Positions 56,010-64,000 of a stretch of 64,000 bases of DNA are shown here, one piece after another. The notes under the pieces are model-generated. The model was not told the DNA's origin. It worked only from the letters and a program-made list of their open reading frames with translations, and did no database searches. The stretch's first letter is position 1; the number at the start of each line of letters is the position of its first letter. A program made the position numbers and the translations under genes. Source of the DNA: Parabacteroides sp. TM07-1AC (GTDB taxonomy: Bacteria > Bacteroidota > Bacteroidia > Bacteroidales > Tannerellaceae). The stretch covers positions 62,001 to 126,000 of the forward strand of contig NZ_QUKD01000006.1 in the NCBI RefSeq assembly GCF_003480915.1, given 5' to 3'.

Positions 56010-59000
56010 ATGAAAAAGAATGAAGAATTCAGCCGAAAACCGGCTCATTTTCTTAAAAGTGCATGTTTAGCCTTATGTCTGGTTAGTTATGGAGGATCTG
56101 CCATCTACGCAGCATCGGCCTATGCGGAGCAAACCACATTGACCGTTCGTATGAACAACCGGACCGTAAAAGATGTATTTAATTACATCGAAAAGAACAG
56201 TGAATTTATTTTTGTGTATCACGGTTCAAATATCAATTTGAACAGGAAAGTAAGTGTGGACGTTCACAACCAGACGGTTGAAATGATACTGAAGAATATG
56301 TTCGAAGGAACAGACATCGAGTATATCATCAACGATCGTCAGATTATCATTCGCCGCAATGAAAAAACTAACAGATCTGTTAGTTTTGCTGCTGAACTTC
56401 AGCAGCAAAAGAAGATAACTATTACTGGTAATGTGAAAGATGCAACTGGCGAGCCGTTGATCGGTGTGAACGTGCTGGTGAAGGGGACAACTATCGGTGG
56501 GATTACGGATATGGATGGTAATTTCTCTTTGTCGGATGTGGATCCGAATGCGACAATCAGTATTTCTTATATTGGTTATAGAACACAGGATATTGCGTTA
56601 AAAGGGAAAAGTGCATTGAATATTACTTTGAGTGAAGACAGCGAGGCGTTGGAAGAAGTGGTTGTTATCGGTTACGGTACACAGAAGAAAGTGGATTTGT
56701 CCGGAGCAGTAGCAACTGTTTCAACTAAGGTGTTGGAAAACCGTCCGGTCTTGACAGTCGGACAGGCCTTGCAGGGTTCAGTTGCTAATATGACCGTTTC
56801 TATCGGTAGTGGCCAGGCAACGGATTCACCTACATTTAATATACGTGGTACGACTTCTATCAATGGGGGTGATCCGCTGATTGTTATTGACGGTGTTGTC
56901 TCTACGGGAGAGGAGCTGAACCGTATGAACCCTTCTGATATCGGAAGTATTTCTGTTTTGAAAGATGCTGCTTCGGCAGCTATCTATGGTTCACGTGCTG
57001 CATTTGGTGTAATTTTGGTAACAACGAAGACGGCGGGACAGGAAAAACTGACCGTAAATTATAGTAACAATTTTGCCATGCGTAAGTTGAGTAGTATGGC
57101 AGAGGTGATTACAGATCCTTATACGGTGGCAACGGCGCGTAATGATTTCTATTATCCGTGGGGTGTGAATCACAACCAGGAAGAATTGGAATATGCGAAG
57201 CGTGTTTCATCTGATCCGAGCGTATCCCCTTATTTCCTGAAGCCGGATGGAACTTATGCTTATTTCGGTCAGACCGATTGGTTTGGTGAAGCCTATAAGA
57301 ACCTGGCATTCTCAACGAATCACACTGTCGATGTCTCCGGAAAGACCGATCGTCTGAATTACTATTTCTCTGCTGGTTATAACTTCCAGGATGGTATGGT
57401 TTCGCAAGGGACGGATAAGTTTAACCGATACAATTTGCGTTCCAAGCTGGATTTCAAACTGACTGATTGGTGGACGTTGGGTAATAATACCAGTTTGGTA
57501 ATTTCCGATTATGATGCTCCTTACTTTTTGGGGGATGATTATTATTGGGCTGTAAACCGTCGTAATGCGCTGGTGCCTATAAAGAATCCGGATGGTTCTT
57601 ATACTGAAGACGGCGCCGCTATCATGGGACGTTTTGCGGAAGGCGGACGTAAGAAAGAAAACAAAACTACTTTGACAACGCAGTTTACGACTAAGCTGGA
57701 CATTATTAAAGATGTTCTTTTTGTAAACGGTTCGTTTGCCTATGTCGCTAACCGGAACAATAAGGACGGTGCGCAATTGTCTGTTCCTTACCGGAAAGGT
57801 CCGGAAACTCCTATTCTGTATCAGAACTCGGTTTCTTCTGCTTTCTTCGATAATACTGAAGCGTCAACGGTTACTTTCGATGCGTATGCAACTTTCCATA
57901 AGTTGTTTAATGATAAGCACGATTTCACGGCTATGGTGGGTTACAACCAGGAAAGCTGGAGTGAATCTTATGAGTATGCCCAGCGAAAGGAGCTAATTAC
58001 AGACGGACTGCCTACACCTAATTTGGCTACGGGCGACATGACTGTTACTCAACGTATCAGAGAATTGTCTTTCCGAAGTGTTTTCGGCCGTTTGAATTAT
58101 ACGTATGATAATCGTTATATCCTGGCGGTGAATGCCCGTTATGACGGCACTTCACGTTTCCCGACAGATTCCCGCTTTGTTTTCAACCCGTCCGGATCTG
58201 CTGCATGGGTCATTTCACAGGAAGGTTTCTTTGAGCCTCTTAGAGATGTGGTTAACTTCCTGAAATTACGTTTTTCTTACGGTAGTTTGGGTAATCAATA
58301 TCTGAAAGACAACTATTATCCCTATTTGGCAACAATGGGTTCCGATAAGTCGAAAGTCATATTGGATGGCAAACAGCCTGTCTATGTTTCTTCTCCGGGG
58401 TTGGTAGCCGGCGATTTGACTTGGGAAACGGTGACGACTTCCGACTGGGGTATGGATGTCAACTTCTTTAATAATCGCTTGACGGCTACTGTCGATGGTT
58501 ATATCCGCCGTACGAAAGATATGTTGAGAAGCGGTGCGAAACTGCCGTCAGTATTGGGTACGGCTGTTCCGCTGGAAAATGCGGCCGACTTGAAGACTAC
58601 CGGTTGGGATTTGACAATCAGCTGGCGTGACCAGTTTAAACTGGCAGGCAAGCCGTTCAACTATGGCGCGAGCTTTAATATCGGCGACAGTCGTTCTAAG
58701 ATCACAAAATATGCCAATGAAACAGGTAGTTTAGGCGATCATTATGTAGGTAAAGAATGGGGTGAAATCTGGGGATTGGTGAATGATGGTTTCTTTACTT
58801 CTCAGGAAGATATTGACAACAGTGCCGACCATACAGAAGTCGATCCGTATCCCGGTACGCCGCCTATGGCTCCGGGTGATGTCAAATATAAGGACTTGAA
58901 CGGCGACGGCAAGATCAATAAAGGTGCCAACACATTGGCTGACCATGGTGACTATAAGGTCATCGGTAATGATCAGGCCCGTTATGCTTTCGGTTTCACA

Positions 59001-59474
59001 GCCAATGGTGATTGGAACGGATTCGACTTCAGCATATTTATACAGGGTATTATGAAAAAGGATTACTATCCGACCCGTGACCCGTATTTCTGGGGTATGT
59101 ATTATGATCCGTGGACAAATCTTACGTATGGTAACTATAACGACCATTGGACAACAGAAAATCCGAATGGATTCTTCCCGCGTGTCAAGTCTTACCAGGC
59201 CTATGTCGCTAACAGAGGATTGGCTATTCCGCAGACACGTTATTTGCAAAATGCGGCCTATGCCCGTCTGAAGAACTTGACGTTTGGTTATACGCTTCCT
59301 CAGAAGTGGGTGGAAAAGGTTAATATCAGCCGCCTTCGTGTTTTCTTCTCCGGCGATAACCTGTGTGAAATCACTGGTCTCTACAAATACTATAAGATGG
59401 ATCCGGAATGTTTGGGCGGACAGATTTATCCGTTGCAGCGCTCCTATTCTTTCGGTTTAAATGTTACATTCTAA
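56010..59474 (+). CDS. SusC-like TonB-dependent receptor with STN domain
   Basis: About 1154 residues from ATG 56010 (MKKNEEFSRKPAHFLKSACL); the frame is open from 55962 but lacks a better start. A signal segment (LALCLVSYGGSAIYAASAYA) precedes the STN domain (TTLTVRMNNRTVKDVFNYIEKNSEFIFVYH). A regulatory-like domain (ITGNVKDATGEPLIGVNVLVKG), EEVVVIGYGTQKKVDLSG, plug and barrel (end SYSFGLNVTF) follow. The linker between STN and the regulatory-like domain (KTNRSVSFAAELQQQKK) is encoded by two overlapping perfect palindromes. It is the sensor and importer for region F. Confidence 0.95.
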   Translation: MKKNEEFSRKPAHFLKSACLALCLVSYGGSAIYAASAYAEQTTLTVRMNNRTVKDVFNYIEKNSEFIFVYHGSNINLNRKVSVDVHNQTVEMILKNMFEGTDIEYIINDRQIIIRRNEKTNRSVSFAAELQQQKKITITGNVKDATGEPLIGVNVLVKGTTIGGITDMDGNFSLSDVDPNATISISYIGYRTQDIALKGKSALNITLSEDSEALEEVVVIGYGTQKKVDLSGAVATVSTKVLENRPVLTVGQALQGSVANMTVSIGSGQATDSPTFNIRGTTSINGGDPLIVIDGVVSTGEELNRMNPSDIGSISVLKDAASAAIYGSRAAFGVILVTTKTAGQEKLTVNYSNNFAMRKLSSMAEVITDPYTVATARNDFYYPWGVNHNQEELEYAKRVSSDPSVSPYFLKPDGTYAYFGQTDWFGEAYKNLAFSTNHTVDVSGKTDRLNYYFSAGYNFQDGMVSQGTDKFNRYNLRSKLDFKLTDWWTLGNNTSLVISDYDAPYFLGDDYYWAVNRRNALVPIKNPDGSYTEDGAAIMGRFAEGGRKKENKTTLTTQFTTKLDIIKDVLFVNGSFAYVANRNNKDGAQLSVPYRKGPETPILYQNSVSSAFFDNTEASTVTFDAYATFHKLFNDKHDFTAMVGYNQESWSESYEYAQRKELITDGLPTPNLATGDMTVTQRIRELSFRSVFGRLNYTYDNRYILAVNARYDGTSRFPTDSRFVFNPSGSAAWVISQEGFFEPLRDVVNFLKLRFSYGSLGNQYLKDNYYPYLATMGSDKSKVILDGKQPVYVSSPGLVAGDLTWETVTTSDWGMDVNFFNNRLTATVDGYIRRTKDMLRSGAKLPSVLGTAVPLENAADLKTTGWDLTISWRDQFKLAGKPFNYGASFNIGDSRSKITKYANETGSLGDHYVGKEWGEIWGLVNDGFFTSQEDIDNSADHTEVDPYPGTPPMAPGDVKYKDLNGDGKINKGANTLADHGDYKVIGNDQARYAFGFTANGDWNGFDFSIFIQGIMKKDYYPTRDPYFWGMYYDPWTNLTYGNYNDHWTTENPNGFFPRVKSYQAYVANRGLAIPQTRYLQNAAYARLKNLTFGYTLPQKWVEKVNISRLRVFFSGDNLCEITGLYKYYKMDPECLGGQIYPLQRSYSFGLNVTF
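56364..56410. repeat. Two overlapping perfect palindromes inside susC
   Basis: Bases 56364-56387 are a 24-bp perfect palindrome (half-site AAAACTAACAGA). Bases 56384-56410 are a 13-bp perfect inverted repeat around one central C (arm TTTTGCTGCTGAA). They share the TTTT at 56384-56387, and their centres are about 21.5 bp apart. They encode the linker after the STN domain. Confidence 0.9.
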
Positions 59475-59493
59475 TTTTAGCAAGACATAAGTT

Positions 59494-61284
59494 ATGATCA
59501 AGAATAATATAAAAATATGGATGTTCGGGTGCATCGGTCTTTTAGGTTTAAGCGGATGTAACGACTCTTTTTTGGAAAAACATCCGGAAACTTCAATCAC
59601 GGAAGACGGATTTTTCAACAACACAAGCGATTTGGAAGCCTATACAAACGGTTTGTATGAAAAGATTACTTCCGGCTACTCGGATGCTCCTTCCGATAAT
59701 ATGATTTATACGGAAAGTAAGGATATTTACAGCATGATGCGTGGCGAGGTGAATCCAGATAACCGGAGCACCTGGGATTGGGAAGATATTCGGGATGTCA
59801 ATTTTATGTTGGCCAGAGCCGGTAAGGCACAGGGCGATCCTACGGAAATCAACCATTATATTGGATTAGCTCGTATGTTCCGTGCGAAATTGTATTATGA
59901 CAAGGTTTTGTCCTTCTCGGATGTGCCTTGGTATAGTCGTGATTTGCAGACAACAGACAAGGATTTGCTCTATAAGACACAAGATCCTCGCGCCTTGGTT
60001 GTAGACTCTATCATGGCGGATTTGGAGTTTGCCGTTAATAATATGACAGCCGGAACCAGCCGGACTCGTTGGTTTAAGAATGGCGCTTTGGCCATGCAGG
60101 CTCGTATTGCCCTGGATGAAGGTTGCTGGCGTAAATATCATCCGGAATTGAATCTGAATGACTCCGAACGTTTCTTGCGGGTGGTGATAGATGCTTGTCA
60201 AAAGATTATGGATTCGGGTATGTACGAATTGTCGACTGCTAAGTCTGGCGATATAGATGCTTATGAAGCAATGTTCTGCAGCCAGGATTTGAGTGGCAAT
60301 AAAGAGATGATTATCTTCGAAGATTATGATAAGGCGTTGGGTCGTACTCATAATGCCGGAGGATCATTGTTCGACTTCAACTCCAGTATGTCACGTGATT
60401 TGATGGAGGATTATTTGGTGGTGGAAGATGGAAAGACAAAACGTTTCCAGGATGTGCCGGGGTATGCGACTAAGAAGTTCACAGAAGTGTTTGAAAATCG
60501 TGACCCGCGTATGCGACAGACTTTTATGACACCAGGCTTTGTTCGGGCAGACAAAGTAGATGCCTATCGTCCGAAGCTGACAATGGGTGGTTATCCGCAG
60601 GTGAAGTTCTCACCTCGCACGGCTGATCAAATCACTTGGAGTAATTCTTATACAGACCTTCCTCTGATTCGTTATGCCGAAGTTTTGTTGATGTATGCTG
60701 AAGCGAAAGCTGAACTGGGCGAGTTGACACAGGACGACGTGGATCGGACAATCAATCTGTTGCGTGAACGTGTCGGTATGCCGCGTGCTTCGTTGGCTGA
60801 CTGGTTGAGTAACATCGATCCGGTACAGGCTAACCGTTATTCGAATGTCGCTTCTTCACAGAAGGGTGCTGTTTATGAAATACGTCGCGAACGCCGTATT
60901 GAACTGGCATGTGAAGGTTTCCGCTATGGTGATTTAAGACGTTGGGGTTGTGGTAAACTGCTGGCTAATGTGCCGGAAGGCGTTTATTTGGAACCTGGTT
61001 ATTTGGATGTAACCGGCGATGGACAACCGGATTATGCCATTGTTGCTACAAAGGCTGATGCAGATGCTATTCCGCAGGAAGATAAGGATAAATACAATCT
61101 GCAAGTTGAAATATTGGAAGGCAATACTTATTCGCTGACCAATGGGAATAAGGGATATGTCCGTATGATATCACAGGTTGGTCGTTGGAATTTTATAGAA
61201 CCTAAATATTACTATACTCCGATTGCGACAGAGGACTTGACTTATAATCCGAATCTGGTTCAGAACCAATATTGGAAGCAATAA
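59494..61284 (+). CDS. SusD-like substrate-binding lipoprotein
   Basis: A 596-residue SusD/RagB lipoprotein; the signal ends LLGLSGC with Cys22 lipidated. Family motifs: HPETSITEDGFFNNTSDLEAYTNGLYE, HYIGLARMFRAKLYYDKVLSFSDVPWYS, LPLIRYAEVLLMYAEAKAEL and YEIRRERRIELACEGFRYGDLRRWG. It contains a DVTGDGQPD loop of calcium-binding type. It is encoded 19 nt after its partner SusC and followed by a strong terminator. Confidence 0.95.
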   Translation: MIKNNIKIWMFGCIGLLGLSGCNDSFLEKHPETSITEDGFFNNTSDLEAYTNGLYEKITSGYSDAPSDNMIYTESKDIYSMMRGEVNPDNRSTWDWEDIRDVNFMLARAGKAQGDPTEINHYIGLARMFRAKLYYDKVLSFSDVPWYSRDLQTTDKDLLYKTQDPRALVVDSIMADLEFAVNNMTAGTSRTRWFKNGALAMQARIALDEGCWRKYHPELNLNDSERFLRVVIDACQKIMDSGMYELSTAKSGDIDAYEAMFCSQDLSGNKEMIIFEDYDKALGRTHNAGGSLFDFNSSMSRDLMEDYLVVEDGKTKRFQDVPGYATKKFTEVFENRDPRMRQTFMTPGFVRADKVDAYRPKLTMGGYPQVKFSPRTADQITWSNSYTDLPLIRYAEVLLMYAEAKAELGELTQDDVDRTINLLRERVGMPRASLADWLSNIDPVQANRYSNVASSQKGAVYEIRRERRIELACEGFRYGDLRRWGCGKLLANVPEGVYLEPGYLDVTGDGQPDYAIVATKADADAIPQEDKDKYNLQVEILEGNTYSLTNGNKGYVRMISQVGRWNFIEPKYYYTPIATEDLTYNPNLVQNQYWKQ

Positions 61285-61324
61285 TTCATCACGCTTTTAT
61301 TTGTAGGTAAAATAAATTATTCTT

Positions 61325-61382
61325 ATATCTCAAAAGCTGTATCTGACATTGTAACGGATACAGACTTTTGAGATATATTTTT
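61325..61382 (+). terminator. Terminator after susD
   Basis: A 19-bp stem with one bulged A: left arm ATATCTCAAAAGCTGTATC (61325-61343), right arm 61357-61376, followed by ATTTTTT. The T tract overlaps the -33 box of the next promoter. Confidence 0.85.
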
Positions 61383-61408
61383 GAATCGCTTTTATCTTTT
61401 TATCTTTG
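61380..61408 (+). promoter_or_regulatory. Promoter for the phosphoesterase pair
   Basis: TTTG (61380-61383), 17-bp spacer, TATCTTTG (61401-61408): a consensus Bacteroides promoter 35 nt before ATG 61444. It makes the two phosphoesterase genes a separate transcription unit from susCD. Confidence 0.55.
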
Positions 61409-61443
61409 TGGTAGAATTACATTAATATCGATAAGTTATACAC

Positions 61444-62385
61444 ATGAAAACACAGATCCTCGCTTGTATTGTGTCGGCAATATTGCTTCTCAATCTGTTT
61501 ACTTCCTGCTCCGAACAGGAAAAAGAACAAGAACTCACTGTCCTTGCCTGGAATATCTGGCATGGCGGCCATTCAAAAACCTATGGTCAAAAAGCCTGTG
61601 ACGGCATTATTGGCGTATTGAAGAAAAGTCAGGCTGATGTTGTCCTGATGGTTGAAACATATGGGGCAGCACCTATGGTTGCCGATTCGCTCGGATATGA
61701 ACATTATCTGATTTCCGATAATCTTTGTATCTACAGCCGTTATCCGATTGTAAAGAAATATACTTATCCAGACGTGATCGGTACATTCAATTTCGGAGGA
61801 GTGGAAATAGATATGGACGGAACACCAGTCCGCCTGTTTGACACCTGGATACATTATCTACCTGATATGCGTCTGACACCTACCGACAAGTCGGAAGAAG
61901 AAATACTGGCCTGGGACGATGCCGGTACACGTGACGACGAGATACGCAAAATATTGGGTGTCCTGAAACCAGTGATAGCCGAGGCTGATAGCATTCCGGT
62001 CATTATGGGAGGCGATTTCAACAGTCATTCTCACTTGGACTGGACCGAAGCGACCAAGGATATGTATAATCATGGGGGCGCTGTTGTCAACTGGACGGTA
62101 TCCAAAGAAATGGAAGCCGCTAATTTTAAAGACAGCTTCCGCGAGATCAATCCCGATCCGGTGAAGAACATCGGAACGACCTGGCTGACAGATGCTGATT
62201 CTTTGGAAACAGTGAACCGTCAGGACCGTATCGACTTTATCTATTATCAGGGTAAGACGATACAGGCAGTAGAGTCCCAATGCTATGATAATATCCTGGG
62301 CGAAACATTCTCTTTCAAAGGAGATGATTTCTTTTATGCTTCCGATCACGGATTCGTATTGACAACTTTCAAAATAACACATTAA
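61444..62385 (+). CDS. Endonuclease/exonuclease/phosphatase (EEP) family lipoprotein
   Basis: A 313-residue lipoprotein (signal ending NLFTSC). EEP-superfamily motifs are complete: LAWNIWHGGHS (Asn ligand), ADVVLMVETYG (catalytic Glu), GGDFNSHSHLDW (Asp/Asn), RIDFIYYQG and the final YASDHGFVLTTF (Asp/His). The family hydrolyses phosphodiester or phosphomonoester bonds in nucleic acids, phosphoinositides or sphingomyelin. As a cell-surface or periplasmic lipoprotein, this one most likely acts on an extracellular phosphodiester. The next gene starts 4 nt downstream and encodes another phosphoesterase. Confidence 0.87.
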   Translation: MKTQILACIVSAILLLNLFTSCSEQEKEQELTVLAWNIWHGGHSKTYGQKACDGIIGVLKKSQADVVLMVETYGAAPMVADSLGYEHYLISDNLCIYSRYPIVKKYTYPDVIGTFNFGGVEIDMDGTPVRLFDTWIHYLPDMRLTPTDKSEEEILAWDDAGTRDDEIRKILGVLKPVIAEADSIPVIMGGDFNSHSHLDWTEATKDMYNHGGAVVNWTVSKEMEAANFKDSFREINPDPVKNIGTTWLTDADSLETVNRQDRIDFIYYQGKTIQAVESQCYDNILGETFSFKGDDFFYASDHGFVLTTFKITH

Positions 62386-62389
62386 TCAC

Positions 62390-64000
62390 ATGAAAAAAAC
62401 ATTTCTGAACATCGCCCTGTTAAGCTGCGTGGCATTCTCTGCCAGCGCAGCCTATACTGGACGAGTCTTTGTAGATAAGAACAATAACGGAGTTTTTGAT
62501 AAGGGAGAGAAACCGATGGCTGGTGTTGCTGTTTCCGACGGACTGAATGTCGTGAAAACGGCTTCCGACGGTTCGTTTTCTTTACCGGGACATCCCCGCG
62601 AACGGTTTATCTTTATTACCACTCCTTCAGGATATAAGACGGATAACAAGCATTATATCCGTATCGACGGCGAACAGCGGACGTACGAGTTCGGTTTGCA
62701 GCCTTATAGCGGCGGTATTAAAAAAGACGGTAGCCATAAATATGTCCATATCGCCGATACCGAGATTTTCAATACGGAGAATCATGGCGACTGGGTAAAT
62801 AACGTACGTGACTATGCAGCCAATGAACAGGTTGCTTTTATTATGCACACAGGCGATATCTGCTATGAAAAAGGCTTGAAGGCACATATCCAAATAATGA
62901 ATACTGCCAATATGGACTGCCCGATGTTTTATGCTATCGGTAACCATGATCTGGTGAAAGGGAAATATGGTGAGGAGCTTTTTGAAAATATCTACGGTCC
63001 TGTTTATTATTCTTTCGATGCCGGTAGTACGCACTATATCGTGACTCCGATGGCAGGAGGCGATCATCAACCCGGTTATACGAAGGAAGATGTCTATCGC
63101 TGGCTGAAGAACGACCTGGCACAGGTTCCGCAAGGTAAGCCGATCGTTGTTTTCAACCATGACCTGTTGACGTATGGCGACCAGTTCATTTTCGGTATCA
63201 ACGACCAGGAACAGATCAACCTGAACGAACATAATCTGAAGGCCTGGGTATACGGTCACTGGCATATCAACTATATGAAGAAGCAGGGAGATGTATATTC
63301 TATTTCTACGGCAACATTAGATAAAGGTGGTATCGATCACTCGACCAGTGCTTTCCGTGTGCTGCATGTCGATAAGAAAGGTGATTTCACCTCTGAACTT
63401 CGTTATACTTATCTGGATAAACAGATTCAGATCGCTTCCCCGGTAGAGGGACAGGTTCCTGTATTGGCTTCGGGTGCCGTGCCTTTGGCTGTGAATGCTT
63501 ATTCATCGGTAACTCCGGTAAAAGAGATAACTTATACCTGTCTTGTAGATGGTAAAGCCCTGTTCAATAACAAGAAACTGCAACAAGCTACCGATTGGTG
63601 CTGGAATGCCGAAGTCCCTTTGACTGCCAAACAGGAGGGAAAGGCTGTTACCTTAAAGATAAAAGCCCGTTTCAATAACGGGGAAACGGCAGAAACAGAA
63701 AGTGCCTTTACATATCATGCTGCTCCTGCGGAGGTGAAACTGGGTGGTAACTGGCTGAACCTGTTGGAGAATCCTCAACATGCCGCACCTGCCGGGCCTG
63801 CATTGAACCAGCCTTTACAGATGGCCTGGATCAAGAATGTAGGAGCAAATATTTATATGACATCGCCTCTGGTTTATAATGGAAAGATCTATATCGCTTC
63901 TGTGGATGAGAACCTGAAAGGGGAGGCTCATGTATATGCCCTCGACGGTAAGACCGGTGAACTGATCTGGAAATATCCGGTGCGCAACTCCATTAAGAAT
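62390..64000 (+). CDS. Calcineurin-like phosphoesterase with N-terminal SdrD-B-like and C-terminal PQQ-like domains (cut by window end)
   Basis: The frame is open to the right edge (537 codons visible). Signal peptide MKKTFLNIALLSCVAFSASA. Residues about 22-100 look like an SdrD B/metallophosphatase N-terminal domain (GRVFVDKNNNGVFDKGEKPMAG). The metallophosphoesterase core follows: HIADTEIF, IMHTGDICYEKG, YAIGNHDLVKG, VVFNHDLL and VYGHWHINY, giving the Asp/Asn/His metal ligands. A C-terminal calcineurin-type beta domain comes next, and near the edge a PQQ-type repeat begins (MTSPLVYNGKIYIASVDENLKGEAHVYALDGKTGELIWKY). It is coupled to the EEP gene by a 4-nt gap. Substrate unknown. Confidence 0.85.
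   Translation, partial: MKKTFLNIALLSCVAFSASAAYTGRVFVDKNNNGVFDKGEKPMAGVAVSDGLNVVKTASDGSFSLPGHPRERFIFITTPSGYKTDNKHYIRIDGEQRTYEFGLQPYSGGIKKDGSHKYVHIADTEIFNTENHGDWVNNVRDYAANEQVAFIMHTGDICYEKGLKAHIQIMNTANMDCPMFYAIGNHDLVKGKYGEELFENIYGPVYYSFDAGSTHYIVTPMAGGDHQPGYTKEDVYRWLKNDLAQVPQGKPIVVFNHDLLTYGDQFIFGINDQEQINLNEHNLKAWVYGHWHINYMKKQGDVYSISTATLDKGGIDHSTSAFRVLHVDKKGDFTSELRYTYLDKQIQIASPVEGQVPVLASGAVPLAVNAYSSVTPVKEITYTCLVDGKALFNNKKLQQATDWCWNAEVPLTAKQEGKAVTLKIKARFNNGETAETESAFTYHAAPAEVKLGGNWLNLLENPQHAAPAGPALNQPLQMAWIKNVGANIYMTSPLVYNGKIYIASVDENLKGEAHVYALDGKTGELIWKYPVRNSIKN

Noticed and set aside
56364..56410. Invertible (shufflon) switch in susC
   Set aside because: Phase-variable SusC loci use two separated inverted repeats with a recombinase or silent cassettes; none is visible in the window, so only the palindromes themselves are reported.

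Overview
The window reads as chromosome of a gut-type member of the Bacteroidales (Bacteroides or Parabacteroides-like). The evidence is four SusC/SusD pairs, two ECF-sigma/FecR pairs, many secreted or lipoprotein glycosidases, and promoters of the TTTG...TAnnTTTG type instead of sigma70 boxes. Nearly everything lies on the + strand; the one clear minus-strand gene is a small XRE regulator. No tRNA, rRNA, insertion sequence, phage or CRISPR array was seen.

Region A (1-14141) is a polysaccharide utilization locus cut by the left edge: SusC 3' part, SusD, GH43, two tandem GH95 copies, GH120 and GH35. All its enzymes are exo-acting, which suggests side-chain trimming of a xylan-type glycan carrying xylose, arabinose and (L- or D-)galactose/fucose. 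Region B (14394-14852, minus) is the XRE regulator. Region C (15332-33582) is an ECF sigma/FecR-controlled locus: SusC with STN domain, SusD, GH31, GH97, divergent GH92, a GH43-like propeller protein and an NPCBM/GH36-like protein.

Region D (34465-52646) is the most unusual. A SusCD pair without sigma/anti-sigma is followed by a tightly packed trio: periplasmic aryl-sulfotransferase-like protein, CHR-family (ChrA) anion transporter and PAPS-type sulfotransferase. After these come a DUF6067/GH123-like protein, a DUF5107-TPR protein, an alpha/beta hydrolase, a Tat-exported hydroxypyruvate-isomerase-like protein and an exo-galactanase-like GH43. No sulfatase is present. A YitT-type membrane protein follows (52819-53709).

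Region F (54191-end) is a second ECF sigma/FecR/SusC(STN)/SusD set. It is followed, under its own promoter, by an endonuclease/exonuclease/phosphatase-fold lipoprotein and a calcineurin-like phosphoesterase with a PQQ-like tail, cut by the right edge. This suggests a phosphodiester-containing substrate.

Non-coding structure is rich. Each of the four susD genes is followed within about 40 nt by a hairpin terminator. Three intergenic regions hold short tandem arrays of small dyads with the same 22-23 bp period but unrelated sequence (33788-33856, 49203-49309, 53800-53891). A pair of long perfect palindromes about 22 bp apart sits inside the last susC.
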